The position numbers were made by a program, and so were the translations under genes. From NCBI GenBank assembly GCA_000711775.1, contig ARYC01001452.1, positions 1-64,000 on the forward strand: a stretch of 64,000 nucleotides of DNA. Reading direction: 5' to 3'. Source of the stretch: Oxytricha trifallax. Taxonomy: Eukaryota; Ciliophora; Spirotrichea; Sporadotrichida; Oxytrichidae. How positions within the stretch are numbered: position 1 is the first letter of the stretch; every line of letters starts with the position of its first letter. The notes beneath the pieces are model-generated. The model was given only the letters and a program-made list of their open reading frames with translations, ran no database searches and was not told the DNA's origin. Below, piece after piece: positions 47,325 to 59,585 of the stretch.

Positions 47325-47925
47325 GTCATTATTTTTAATATAAAAATTCAAAAGGTTTTACTCATAAATGATAAAAATTGTCTAATATAACTTGAAGATC
47401 AAAAAAAAGTTAATTATAATCAATTATAAAATTTTTATTTAAAAAATGTATAATAAATTAAAATCAAAATCAGTTATGATAAGAAGAAAAAATATATCAT
47501 CTAGCTTTCATTAAATTTAATTTAACCAAAAAATAAAAAATTTAATAAGTTGATTAAGTGTTTAAGATTTAGTTTGAAAATTTAGATTTGCAGAAATGAA
47601 AATAATCCTAATTAAAAAACATTAATATTAAGAAGTGCGCAAATACACAGTCATTTTATAAAAAAGATTTGATGAGATTCAATGTGATAAATAAATTTTT
47701 TTTTACAGAATCTTTAAAAGCCAAAATCATATAAGTAGAAAAAACAATTTTATATTATGCTTTATAAAATTATCAAATCTCAAGCACATTTTATAATTTG
47801 AGAATATCACACTATATTTCAAAATTATGCATTATTGATGAATTTATATTCTAAAAATTAAATGACAAAAATACTGATTTATTGATTATAAGTAGTATTT
47901 ATAAACTTATAATTAATTATTATCT
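47325..47925. other. AT-rich stretch, nothing recognised
   Basis: Very AT-rich upstream region of the ATG4-like gene. No coding or structural signal seen. Confidence 0.4.
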
Positions 47926-47929
47926 GGAA

Positions 47930-49385
47930 AATTCTCATACACTCTTAATTCATCCATTGAACAGTTTAGACTCTAAAACCCAAGTGAATTGGTGTTGTTG
48001 ACAGCCACTGCAGCATTCCCTAGTGCACTTTATCAACAATGAATGCGTCCACGCACTTAAATGAATCCATAACTTACTTCACAGTTTTGTTATGTTCCTC
48101 TGCATTTCTATATTAAATCTGGTAATTTTGGCTTATCTTTGTAAAGTATTTTTAATATACTGTTGTTTTCCTCGTTAGCTGTTCCCTATAGATCATCGCA
48201 GTTAGTGAAGCTACTATTCTATGGCAATCTATGAAGATTAATGAAATTAAAATCATTTTATTCCATTTTTTATTAGATTTAATTTCAGTTTTCTAATAGG
48301 AGTCCATCTTCAATTGAACTATTTCTCTTATTATTTCTAGATCACTGAACTAGCTGTCCAAGTCTTATTATAAAGTAAAATACATTTTATACTATGAATA
48401 TAAAGAAGTTTTACTATCAAAATTTAAATCTATTAATATATATCACAGGGAGTAAGCTAATCACTATGAATATTTTTATTGAGCGAAGCTTGCCTATTAT
48501 TAATATAGGATAAACTGAAGAATTTTTCTTATAAATTTTGATTGTTATCTTAATTTGCATTCTATTGCTATTATTTCTGATAATGTTTGGCTTCTTGCAT
48601 TTTCTGCATTTCACTTCTGCTTGAACTTCTCCATTAAATATATTAAGAGCAAGCCAAGAAGTTAATTCATGTTTAATGAATTAAAACTATTTCTCCTCTC
48701 TATAAAGCTGAAAGACACATCATTTAAAGGCCTATACACATCCAGTTGAAGCTTGAAATGATCATTATTATTATTTAAATGAGGTTGTTTAACATTTTCT
48801 AACAAATTATCAAAATTACTAAGTAAAATCACATTTGGTAGTATTGTTATTAAAGCGATTGATCTGAGGTTATTGGCCGACTATCAGCCCAGAATTTATA
48901 ATTTAAAATTCGTCCATTATCAATAATTTATATTATTCAATTATTCTTCTCCCTCTAGTTTATTCATTTATTTATACGATTCAATTGCAAATTTCAAATT
49001 AAAGTAATTTGAAATTTATTAATCTAATTATACGATTGAAATATCAGGAAATACTGTCATAACCAATCTAAATCAGATTTATTTATATATTAAAGCATTA
49101 ATTAAAATTTAATCATTAGGAAATTAAGTTTAAGTGTTAATCATAATGAAATTAAAAATCGCAGAGAATTAAATAAGATTAATCAAACAGCACTGTATTA
49201 ACTTCTTTTTCATTTTAGCTGCTGTTACTGCCTTTATCATCCTAAGATTACTCATCCACATCTAATTTTGCAGAAATATCATTTTTGTCAAGTATCTATC
49301 TTTTTTGGCGAAGGAACCTAAAATCCCATCATCATCATCCACTTCTGTGACTATTTCAGCTCTTTTGTTTTTACTGTTGATGGAA
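47930..49385 (-). CDS. Coding segments, unidentified, one with a CxxC pair
   Basis: Minus strand: EVDDDDGILGSFAKKDRY and DISAKLDVDEQSQDDKGSNS (49380-49200); FKLQLDVYRPLNDVSFSFIE and NGEVQAEVKCRKCKKPNIIR (48760-48560, CxxC); SFTNCDDLQGTANEENNSI and FKCVDAFIVDKVHQGMLQWL (48230-47970). Spacers are AT-rich. Acidic N-terminal part and a possible zinc-binding pair. The pieces may belong to one gene read towards lower coordinates; family not recognised. Confidence 0.4.
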
Positions 49386-49679
49386 TATAATTGATTAAGA
49401 AAATTAATTGCAAAGTTAGTTAATATTATTATTAATTAGACAGTTTTGAAACTTATGTTCCACTTTTAAATTTCAAAGTGGATATTATTACTTCATAAAT
49501 TTATCACATAAAGCTTAAATTTTATATTTGTATAAAAAAATATATATTCAAAAGAATTACAATTCAACAGTCTTTATATTAATATATAAATCAGTTTAAA
49601 TATATTCTTTAATATTCAAAATAAATTCAATTCTACCAATATCATCAAAACCATGCTCTTCTTTGCTTTTACTTCTCAA

Positions 49680-51890
49680 TCTAGAGATTTTCGCAATCCA
49701 TCACTTTCCTCATTTGAATCATTAGCACCAGTACCTCTATCCTTAGATATACAACTGTTGCTCCTAGTATTAATATCATCACCTGAGGGCGTAGTTTTTT
49801 TTCAGTTTATATAGACATTATGCGATTTAATGGTAACAAAGTTGCCTTTTTCTCTTCATCTGGTTCAAACCATCAATTACTTTCATATTATGTTTCAGTC
49901 CAAGTGAACCCAGGGCTTATGCTTAGTTTCTGGTAACTTCAGTATCTTATATCCCTCGGGAAAAAAGCTAATCACGTATTTGGAATGCTCGATCCTTTTC
50001 CTCAATGGAATTCAGAGTTTTTCAATTATAAGCGTACTGAGTTTTAAAATTATAAGCGTAATCCAGAATAACCAAAAGTGAGTGCCATATTTGTGTTGAG
50101 GAATTGATTAGGGAGGAAGTGGGATTAAGCAGAGTTCACACTTAATGTCAAAGTATTAAATTAAATGAGTCTATGAAGTGTTTTAAAAGGGTGGATGAAT
50201 CTTAAGCTGCTTTAACTACTTTTTTGCTTCTTTTTTTGCGATTACTTATGCTTATATTGTTTTTTACTCTTTTAATCACGTTTCCTTATCTTTCTTCTTT
50301 TTTTTGTCTTTCTTTTTTGATTTTTATCCATTTTTAATTCTTTCCCTTCTCTAAGTTTTTAATCAATACTCTTTATTAATTCTAATTCCTCCTCTATCTT
50401 GACTTTATCTGGCACATCGTTGTGTGAATGAAGATATTAGAAAGCCCTAACATTTTCCAAGTTAAAAGAAATAAGGACTCCCTTATGCACCTTTACCTAC
50501 ACTATCCACGACTGTTGTTTTGAAACCTGGTATTTTAGTGAAACCAAAGCTTGCAAATCTTATGCATACTAATCATCATGTTCTCATTATTGCATACTCT
50601 CTTTGACGATCCATACCTTATCTTATACTCTCTGAAATCCAAATCTGGTATTGAAAGGCTAAATCTATAGAAACCATTTGCTTGTATCGTGTATTTGGTT
50701 TATAGTTTCTAAGGCTTTGATTTGCCCGTCTTTTAAAAATACTTAGTTGACGTTAAATATGCACATATCTAATGATTGTAGCATCCTATAGTAAAACTCT
50801 GAATCTAAAATTTCTAATCCTCTCAAATAGTCTGTAAGCCACTCTTTTTTAGCTTCTAAGCCAAGCTTTTTGGGTTTAAACTTAGTCAAAATATTAAAGT
50901 ACTTATCATGAAGTTAGGTTTTAATGTTCATAGATTGCAAGTTCTTGTTGTCTTTAAGGTATTTATATATTTCAGGAAATTAATCTTTGTTACCAAAAGG
51001 CAAATACTACAATTTTTGTTTCTCCTTTTTCCAAATTTTTAATTAATTCTGGGCTTTAAATGACATTTAAGCAAGAGATTAAGTATTTCTTTACTTCTAT
51101 CTTTATTAAGAATCCAGTTTTTGCTTGAAGTTTAAACTTTGCATTCATATCTCCTAGCTCTAGTTATCTATAGAGTATAACTGAATAAACTCTTGCTATA
51201 CCTCTATGAGTTTTGTATTTATTTAATAAACGTTGTTAAACATTTATAAGCCAACGGTCTAAGTCAGTATTGAATAGAGTTTCAACGTCAACACTACCAA
51301 AGTTAAAAGTGGATTTGTTTAAGCCAATATTTTTTTGTTTTAAAATCAAATCTTTCATCATCATATTCACGCCTTGAGAGTGAGTACTATATAGTTGAAG
51401 AAAAATAGGGATTCTCACCTTTCATAGAGATTTTCTATTCCTTAGCACTTTTTACTTAATTTGTGTAACAGCATCGAAGCTATGTTTATATTCTATTAAT
51501 TTCTCTTGTTAGCCCAAAGACATCCCTTGAATTGCCCCTATAGGATTGTTTACATTCATAATAGCTGCATTACTTTCTTCAATTTCATTGAACTGTACAA
51601 GTCAAATGGATCCAATATGAAAGTTAGTCTCTTGCTTTGTGTATTCTGTGTATGGCTTGTTGTTTCTCTAAGCATATTTTAGAGTTGAGTCTGAGTAGAT
51701 TACCCACATAAGCCATCCTTAGATTAAGATTGCTAATTTATTTACTATTAAGAGGCTATCTGTTGTCTTTGTTGCTAGTTTGATAATTGAACGTTCATTT
51801 ATAGTTTAAAATAACTTCTTGAAATCTGATAGTATAATTGTAGAGGGAAAGCAAGTTTTGTAGATCTTTAAAAAATATTTATAAACAACC
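49680..51890 (-). CDS. Long protein with very basic C-terminal tail, unidentified
   Basis: Minus strand from about 51880: IIKLATKTTDSLLIVNKLAI, YSDSTLKYAQRNNKPYTEYT, then NEIEESNAAIMNVNNPIGAI, IPIFLQLYSTHSQGVNMMMK, VETLFNTDLDRWLINV. After a frame change near 50995 come KYFNILTKFKPKKLGLEAKK, DYLRGLEILDSEFYYRMLQS, DLDFREYKIRYGSSKRVC (other frame), and VLISFNLENVRAFQYLHS, ending in a Lys/Arg-rich tail (KRKTKKRRKIRKRDQKSK) near 50200. A further acidic block (49990-49680: EPDEEKKATLLPLNRIMS, GTGANDSNEESDGLRKSL) may be the next gene segment. About 700 residues in total; an intracellular, nuclear or nucleolar role is inferred from the tail only. Two TGAs interrupt the first part in frame. Confidence 0.5.
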
Positions 51891-51894
51891 TTCA

Positions 51895-52470
51895 ATAATT
51901 GTCTTCAAATAAAGATCCAAAATTTATTTCCAAAATAAATCATTGATTTAAATTTAATTATAAAGTATATCCATATGCTTTAGCTCAGTATCAGATTAAC
52001 TATAATTACATTAGTTTATTTCTAAATTTATACAGTGATAAAATATTTCTATGAATAATTCTGATTAATCTTTTGATGCAATCAGGGGTTTAAAAGCAAT
52101 TTAACTTAGACTTTTTATAATTAATTAATTTCAAAGCTTACAAAGTCAAGAAATCAAAAATTTCAATTAATTTTGAAACCAATAGTTTAAAATAATTATT
52201 ATCATTAATAAATACAAAATCATAAATTAAATATGACGCTGAATACTAAATGGGGTTTGATAAAAGTGGCATGCGCTAAGCTTATTTTTAATGCTCTCTT
52301 GAGATTATTAGAGAATGTGATGCTTTAACATATCCAATCGTGTACAATGATGGTCGGTGCTTCGTGATGGTAGTTGCTGTTGGTGGTATTTGGGGATAGT
52401 AAGTGTGTGCTGCAATGCGAGTTCGAATAGTCGAGAGCCCCTACACGGAGAGGCTGGATGCCATATTATG
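51895..52470. other. AT-rich stretch then sharp rise in GC; left edge of second transposon
   Basis: Up to about 52250 the DNA is AT-rich and featureless; from there GC content jumps and stays high to about 56780. I found no convincing terminal inverted repeat at this edge. Confidence 0.4.
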
Positions 52471-52799
52471 ATTGATGAAGCACAAAAGTCGTATGTCTGT
52501 TTATAATCGCCCCTTGTGTTGCTACTCACGCAATCTGCCGCCACTATGCCAAATTTCTGAGAACTCTCTTGTAGAGAAGGAAATTCCGTCTCCACGACTT
52601 AGAGAAGTTTGCAAATTAGATGAGTCACCTCCCCCGCAACTCTTGCAGAAGTCTGAAATACTATATATAAGAGGACCCATTTTAAAGATGGTTGTGAAAA
52701 ACCAATTTGTAGGTGGGGGACTCGATTATCGAATTACCATCAGCTATACTTAAATACCTTGATCCAATTCAAAAGACTTTGAGCTAGTGCAGTCACACA

Positions 52800-53112
52800 T
52801 CGAAAGTCAATGTCGTGGACCATGCATTGGCGAGAGCTATAGTCGAAGCCGCAATCCTGGACCCCAGACTCAGTAAGAGGTTCAAGTCCATTTTGCGATT
52901 TTCAAGATCTTAATGTTGAGGTTCAACATTACTGAAAACTTGAAACATACCCTCGATCGGGATAGGACTTCGTTCAACGAAGTGAATGTTCAATCTTTTG
53001 GCGGCCCAAGCAACTTAATACGCGAACGGCTAGGATATCTACCAAATAATGAATTAATCTTAAGGATTATAGCTTCCCAGCTCGATGGAAAGCTCACACT
53101 ATACAAATCAAA
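52800..53112 (+). CDS. Coding-like leader of the second transposon
   Basis: Plus-strand VDHALARAIVEAAILDPRLS and KRFKSILRFSRS end at a TGA overlapping the ATG of a second frame, MLRFNITENLKHTLDRDRTS and IRERLGYLPNNELILRIIAS, which ends at 53116. The frames overlap by an ATG/TGA step, so one protein with a frame shift is likely. Function unknown. Confidence 0.4.
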
Positions 53113-54656
53113 CTGAGCCAAGCGCTATAAATATAGGCGGTCTTAATGATAAGAGGGCAAGCTGTTCAAATAGTCTTTCGTGTGAGGAGAGCAATAAAAT
53201 TGATCACGCCAGCGCACTTTCATTGAGATCCAGCGAGAAATCTCGCAAAGGCTCTACTCAAATACTCTTGCCCAATCAAAATCCTCTTCGTATCAATGAA
53301 TCAGTAGATGTTTAAGAATCACAGCGTATTGACTAAAACGCTCAATCCGTTCGGGAGCCGTCAGCTTATCTAAATCTCAACTCCGCTGAGAAGCTGGGAA
53401 ACCCTCATAACCCGCCATCAAAGCTCCTGAGGAAAAGATGGGTTTATGGGGCAAACCTTACTTGGCTCGACGATGGTGATTTCTCTCGCGATAAGAACTA
53501 TCAAGGAAATATAGCAGTAGGAGAATAGGCTGCAAAGATCAAAGGCATCTCACGGGCTTGTACACTTTCTCTCAAATCAGCTTTTATGGTTATGGGGCAT
53601 TCTATCAACCTAGACCCTACTTATGGAAGAAGAATTCAAATCCAGATTCAGTATGTAGGAACAGCTAACAAAATCGTGGTCGTCTATCATTACCTATCTA
53701 AGAACTTCGACTCAGAGAAGCTGGGACCGATCCATGATTATATCAAGATGCATGGTCTCAAAATTAGCCAGCAAACTATCATAAAATACAAGCGAAATTG
53801 TGCAGGGGTGAATGAAACAGTAAACCCGTTCGCATAGACCGATTTTGAGAAGCCCTCTTTAGATGATTATGGGAATGATTGGTACTTTTCCAAGAAGTAT
53901 CAGCAAGAATGCTTTCAGCCGCACAGAGTAAACTTTAGGAGCATGTGGTTTGAAGGAGCCAAACCCCAGGAGTACATGGATTGTGTAGTTCATGCGATTA
54001 ATTATGCAGTGGGATATCGTTGTTTTACTTCACGAGCCCAAGTAATTCATCTTATGAGGAGAAGAATGCATCTGACCTTAGAGCAAACACTTACGTTCAA
54101 GTAATTGAACGGAATCTCTCTTTAAAGCAGCTTAAGGATATCGTGTCGGATGAGTACAATTTATTCACCCCAGAGCTATTTTTCGAATGGGAATACAAAT
54201 AGTCAGACCCTACTCCGCTCAGCTACTTTAAACTATTCATTCCTCTCCAGCAACCGTATTTGCAATGATTTACCGGGACCAGCCTCTTGGCCTCACTTTT
54301 AGCTATACCGTCACCCTTAAGAAATGTGGTTAGGGCGTCGCCCTCTTCGATAGCGCTCGCACAGGATACTTTACACAGGCGTTGAACAATGCACATCCTT
54401 CTGGGACGTAAGGAATTTCCTTAGAAGCATTTACGCAATCCAACTCTGGGTGCTGAAGCCTGACTCGTTAAGCTTCGTCGAGAGAAATAAGCAGAAATTG
54501 TTACTGCAGAGTATCATGAGCGTAGAGCAGTAATTGTAGACTCCTAAGAATGTAAGCCCCAAGCGTAACAAAAAAGCAAGGTCTAAGCAACTGACTATTA
54601 GTAAGAAACATAGGGTAGCCGTTCCCCAAGTTCAGCAAAATCTCAAAGAACGATGA
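53085..54656 (+). CDS. Large ORF with cysteine-protease-like motif
   Basis: One frame is open from ATG 53085 to TGA 54654-54656 (about 523 codons, TAA/TAG as Gln). The first half is protein-like (KRWVYGANLTWLDDGDFSRD, VVVYHYLSKNFDSEKLGPIH, VNFRSMWFEGAKPQEY). MDCVVHAINYAVGYRCF resembles C-x-x-H/N-A-x-N motifs of papain-fold or Josephin-like proteases. From about 54040 to 54400 better protein sequence lies in the other two frames (RNLSLKQLKDIVSDEYNLFT; GLTFSYTVTLKKCGQGVALF), then returns to the first frame (SIYAIQLWVLKPDSLSFVER) with a basic C-terminus. So the gene is frameshifted in this copy. A role in the transposon is inferred from position; the protease call is weak. Confidence 0.5.
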
Positions 54657-54858
54657 TCGATTATCTATTTTAATTACACTTATAATATTTTGGATTTATC
54701 TCTGTTCTTCTCTAGCTGAGGCCACCGGACTCTCTAACAGTATAGGTAATCAGAAGGCGGCTATCGAATGCACCTATTCGCATTCAATTTTAGTGGCTTG
54801 ATCCCGAGATAAATTGAAATCATGATGATCCCATAATCAATTACTATTAATACCTAAA

Positions 54859-55599
54859 ATGACAAGTGAGTAAAACCGAGTATCGCTAGACGATCTCTAG
54901 AGGTTCATCAAATCCAAGCAAGAGCTTCATGAGTCATCCCTTAGGAACGGATACTTTCTACCTCATGCAAAGTCTTCAAAAGTCACTGAGGACTATCTAC
55001 TTAAGGTTATCAGGGGAGAGCTATGGTGCCCGCTTTATAAGGACATTCGCCTACAGCCTTGTGCGAGGCCCCCGCCTAAGAAGATTTTGCTTGAGAAAAT
55101 GCAGGAGTCTGTAACAAAGATGCACAAGGATCTCAGCGTAAGCAATCAGTTTCAGCCAAATAAGGCCTAGCTAGTGAGTTTGCTTTCAACGTACTGCCCG
55201 AGAGATGAGAATTTTGCTAAAAGCTACTTGCCTCCGGCTAAAAAAATACTAAACGCAATCAAGACTCTGAAATCGATAGAACTCCTCAGCGGGTTCCTCA
55301 TGAACCTCCCATCCTCGAAAAAGAAACATCGAAAGTGATGCCTTGCTCTTGCTAGGGAGGGCAAGATCGCTGCGAAGATGCAAAAACTAACAGCCCAGAA
55401 AGAGAAACTGGGCCTCACAATGAGTCTACTCGGGCAACCTGAAGAAGGTAGATGCCCGTTCCGTAAGTACATCTAGATTTTATCGCATGCCTATAGATAA
55501 GTAGAGTGCTGGAAAAACTTCTCATAGTCAGCATCAATATCCCACCCCTTAGAAGATGCAGTTTTGATCAGACTAGGTATCCCTGCAAAGCGTTATTGA
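54859..55599 (+). CDS. TBE 22-kDa-like protein of the second transposon
   Basis: ATG 54859 reads MTSEQNRVSLDDLQRFIKSK. The motif SKQELHESSLRNGYFLPHAK lines up with the TBE 22-kDa SKEDLYRYLVQHVGLFLPA, and SNQFQPNKAQLVSLLSTYCP with its SKLQPSNKLPERNFFFGVLA region. The middle of the protein contains a TGA (55336-55338) after SSKKKHRK, and the same frame continues LALAREGKIAAKMQKLTAQK to a TGA at 55597. The TGA could end a short form or be a nonsense change. It overlaps the end of the convergent transposase ORF by about 30 bp. Basic and helical; function unknown. Confidence 0.65.
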
Positions 55600-56721
55600 G
55601 TTACTAGACGTTCGAATTGCAAAGAAGGCGCACAGTGCCCTTGTTAAGCTTCTCCAAGATTTCTTGGATGCTACATTTGATTTTGGCATCATCCGGCCAA
55701 GGTCCCTTAAAGCTGATGACCCTTTGTTTCCATTCGCGCTTGATTAAGGCTCATAGCCGTTCGATCGAATTCATTGAGCAGCAAGAACAGAGGCTTGAAG
55801 TTGTGGTAAACGCCATAGCTGCCGCTTTGCTATGATGAACTGGTAGATTATCCATCATACAAATAGCATCGATTCGTATTTTTTGCTTTAGGCACTCGAG
55901 AAAATCTCTGAACCGTTCTCCATTTAGGCTATCATCTAAAACCCAATAAGCGCCAAGCCGATCTTATAGCTTATCGCACCAACGATTGGGAAAGAACGGT
56001 ACCTCGTGCTAGGAATCGATATTGGTAAGCCCACGCTTGTACCATACCCGACTGATGGTCTGCCAGCAATGAACGGATGTCTCATCTATATAGACCACGT
56101 GCCTGTCCGCTTAAAGCAATTCGGTTATCTCTCGAGCCTTATCGTCTTGCGCTGCTTAAAGTTTCTTTGGGCCCTTGGTCTTTGAACTATACTGATAGGA
56201 GGGCTTCGAATAGGTGATGCCCATACTCGTGTAATAGCGCGCTAAGGTGGTTACAGTAAAGGAGGCCACTCCGTATTTGTCCTTGATTATCTCCGCTCTT
56301 CTGCAAAGGGGCAGGCCAGCCATCTGCTTGAGGGCTTCCAGCGAGCACACCTCCTCCACTTGTTGGTCGTTAAGCACTCGTTTGTGGTTGTGAGCTGATA
56401 AGTGTCGCCTCCGAATGACTTGGTGGTCATTCTACCGCCACCGCCTAATAATCATCAAGATCGTCGAGACCCGCATGCCTAAGCGTTGACCGATTTCGGC
56501 GTAGCTCTGCCAAATGCGCTCCTCCGAATCCAGGGACTTAAAGCGCAGGTAAATAACGAGACTCTGCAGGAGCTCACTCGAGTCCCTCTTAGTAGGATGC
56601 TTTCGTATGGCAGTCTTTGTATGCTGGGGTCTTGGCAGTATAGGGTCTCTTCGCTTGCGACATTAGAGATACGCGATAACCTCCTGTGAATTCAGCCTCG
56701 TTTTTTTTGAGGGTGGGACAT
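55568..56721 (-). CDS. IS630/Tc1-type DDE transposase of the second transposon
   Basis: Minus strand. The start is probably ATG 56719-56721 (MSHPQKK before an A8 run where the frame shifts). N-terminal helices (SSELLQSLVIYLRFKSLDSE, YAEIGQRLGMRVSTILMIIR, KQMAGLPLCRRAEIIKDKYG) look like two HTH units. The catalytic core has VVYIDETSVHCWQTISRVWY (first Asp), ICMMDNLPVHHSKAAA (second Asp) and NSIERL-TGA-ALIKREWKQR (Glu). The TGA at 55750-55752 falls where relatives have Trp (P-I-E-x-L-W). This is either a TGG-to-TGA nonsense change or, less likely, a recoded Trp. The ORF ends at a TGA at 55568. All three acidic residues are present. Confidence 0.8.
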
Positions 56722-56896
56722 ATTAGCAAAAGCCCTGGTCATGGGAATCTCTTCGCCTTTTCTTATTCCGAAACCCCTAGTCTAACTAAATTTCGCCTTG
56801 CATTAATTTTATTAATAATTATATATGATTTATTTATTTTACATATTCACTCCAAATTTGTATATTTTAAACTATAAGATACAACACAAAATCATG

Positions 56897-58175
56897 ATGG
56901 ACAATAAAAAGGTTTTATAAACAAAAGGTGATGATGATAACTCAACTAACAACTACAAAGTCAATGGCAACAACAAGCATCGTAAGAAGTTTGCACAAAT
57001 TATATCTAGGGATACTTAATATTTATCTAGAAAATAAAGTATAACTATGACAAGGAAAAAAGGGGAAAAAGCAATCATTACGGAGGTTCTGGTAATCAGA
57101 ATGACAATGGATATGACCCTTACAATTCTGAGGCAAGAAAAATCGATCCATTAATACCGCAAAAACTACAACTATGTCAAGAGTACTTCTTACTATTAGA
57201 ATTGAAAAATTTATTATTATTGAAATTATATTACACTAATAATTACAATATTTTTAAATTATTCATTTAAGAAGAGCAAATAAGTCTACAACACCGACCA
57301 AGAGCACCAAGCATCAAGAGGATGGTGGTATTCAATGTCATGGCAACGAATTGACAATTGCCAGACCATAGCAAGTGTTCAAGCGCATAGCCAGATACAA
57401 CACCTTAATTATTGGAGCTCAGAAAGAGTACTATCTCAAACTGATTCGCTATCACTTTATCAAGTATGATGAACCCATGCTTTCTCTCTAGTCTTGTATA
57501 CTGTGTTTATTATAAATTTCTAGTTAATTTATGCAAATTAAGTCTTTGAGAATGCCTTGCTAGAACCTTGTGTATGTTTGCTTGCTTGGTTACCAAGAAA
57601 GGATACGCTACAGACAAGAGATTCAAGAATGATCATCGATCTGTAAGGTCAATAAATTTCATCTATATCCCTTTTTTATATTATACCCATTGATGACTCT
57701 AAGACTGGAGCACATATTGGTATGATGAAGAAAGTAAGACTAATTGTGAAGAAAATCAAGCCAGAAAACTGCAGCTAAATCATCTGCGATGAGGAAAAGA
57801 GAGACGGTGGTCTCTTGGGAACTAGTAGTGGCAACACTTACACTTCTACAAATTGAGCTGTGTACTACACAGTTCCCAGAGGCAGATATAACTCTTACAT
57901 TGAGAAGACTAACAGTGGAGGAGCAGTCTCCTCTTCTAAGTTTTAAAATTTTGGAAAAAAAGTTCCATAAAATAAGATATGTGAACTAAGCTGCTGTAAT
58001 AACTAATGATGATAGCCAAGCAAAGGTCAAGGATGAGGAAGAAGAGAATCAACATCATGTGACAATCAGCTAGCCAGAGATGATGTCCTTGTGGAGATTC
58101 TGGAAGAAGATTTTGATCAGGAGGATTTAATCTTGAAGACTAAAGAGCAGATTAGATCAATTATTAATATTTAGG
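56897..58175 (+). CDS. Multi-segment gene, unidentified
   Basis: Plus strand: MMDNKKVLQTKGDDDNSTNN and NGNNKHRKKFAQIISRDTQ (56897-57040); NYDKEKRGKSNHYGGSGNQN and GYDPYNSEARKIDPLIPQKL (57045-57200, other frame); FKRIARYNTLIIGAQKEYYL and RYHFIKYDEPM (57260-57480); KTGAHIGMMKKVRLIVKKIK and VYYTVPRGRYNSYIEKTNSG (57695-57990), with a TGA between; and DDVLVEILEEDFDQEDLI (58085-58170). The intervening pieces are AT-rich and one (about 57660-57690) looks like an IES or intron. Basic and Gly/Asn-rich; function unknown. Confidence 0.45.
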
Positions 58176-59585
58176 TAAGAATAAACATTCCAAAATATTA
58201 AAAAATATATTTTATAAAATACGTTAACAGTTTATTTTATTTGGTAGCAATTATATATCATGTAAAGGAAATACTATATTTATTTTATACTTTGTAATAT
58301 AAACCCCAAAACCCCAATTATTAAATGGCATTATATTGAAATTCTGATATTAAAATGCTTTGATAAATTAAAACAATTGAAATATTTGCAAAGGTTATTA
58401 ATTAATATAATATGTCGAAAAAATTAAATATATACAGAACACTTACAGTTTTATGGTTTTGTATAAAAACCTTAAATATTTTTTATATGAAAGTTCTCAA
58501 TTTCCTTCTAAAAAAACTAAACAATTACAACTACTCTTGATTATATATTCCAACAGTAATTTCATTACTTTAGCTTTAAACTTTACAATTTATCCATTTA
58601 ATTTTGAACTAAAGTCAAACATTAATTATAGTAGACAAATAAATTATCTATACTTTTATATATCAAGGGTTTTGCTTTAAAATTCTTGTTTATTAAATTT
58701 TAATTAAAATCATTACAGTCCTTATAAATTATGCATTCATATTTTAAGCTGTAAAATTATTCAAATAAGAATTAATTTTCTCAAAATGGTCAAATTTAAA
58801 ACACAAATTTATAAAAATTAATTGTATTTTTAGTGTAATAATTTTAGAATAAATTTCAAAGTAGAATTTATTTATTTAACTAAGCATTTTGAGAATAAAT
58901 AATTACAGATATATTTATTTCTTTTATAGAGATTGATAAATTCAACTTACTTTAGATTTAAATTAAAAATCTGATCAGTCTTACTTTAATCATATTATTT
59001 TAGTTAAATATTAGGTTTAATGGTTTTCCGCAAATTAATTGCGTACAATTAGCTGAACTGCTAAGATTAAACCATATATAAATCGCCTTCCTTGAGCGAA
59101 CAACCCACTTAGTGGGGATATATATAAAATGAATTGTTTAAATTTTTTCGATTCGTTTTACGTTTTAAATAATTTAGAAAGTTAAATAGGCTTTTTTGTA
59201 AGAGAAATATTTTTTTAAATAAAAGTAAATTTTTGGTTTAGCAATTTAATTTAAATATTATTTATTTTATACTCACCTTGTACACAATGGATGTTATAAT
59301 TTAATATCCATTCATATTTTAGTTGAATAAAAGACTATCGATGACTCGAACTCCAAAAGTTTTAGCTTCTTAAAATTTTAAATTGTCTAAATTATTATAA
59401 ATTTTATGCAATTTGTAATTGATTTAAATAAATAGAAGCGTACATAAATTTATAAATGTGCTCTAATAATTTACGCTTTTTTATTTAAGATTCTTGAGTT
59501 TCTAATAAATTACACTTACAATTTCTATTTATTTACAATAGTTAAATCGATCACACATTTAAACACTAAAAACCTAAATATAATT
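58176..59585. other. AT-rich stretch with interstitial telomere-like repeat
   Basis: No convincing gene. It contains the short C4A4 tract at 58301. A plus-strand open frame at 58453-58680 is low-complexity and not protein-like. Confidence 0.4.
58301..58315. repeat. Interstitial telomere-like tract AAACCCCAAAACCCC
   Basis: Nearly two C4A4 units in AT-rich DNA. The following bases do not match the TBE terminal repeat, so it is not an evident TBE end. Confidence 0.8.

Larger units (their letters stand above)
52780..56780. mobile_element. Second DDE transposon, GC-richer, TBE-related gene content
   Basis: A GC-richer block contains a large plus-strand ORF (53085-54656), a 22-kDa TBE-like ORF (54859-55599) and an IS630-type transposase on the minus strand (55568-56721). 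The composition differs sharply from both flanks. Terminal repeats were not located, so boundaries are approximate. C4A4 telomere-like ends, as in TBE, were not seen. Confidence 0.65.

Noticed and set aside
52472-52753. Open frame at 52472 as a gene
   Set aside because: Overlaps another open frame on the opposite strand and lacks continuity with the transposon ORFs; left as an unassigned edge.
58301-58315. TBE terminus at the C4A4 tract
   Set aside because: The sequence next to it does not match the TBE inverted repeat at 20874, and no partner end was seen.
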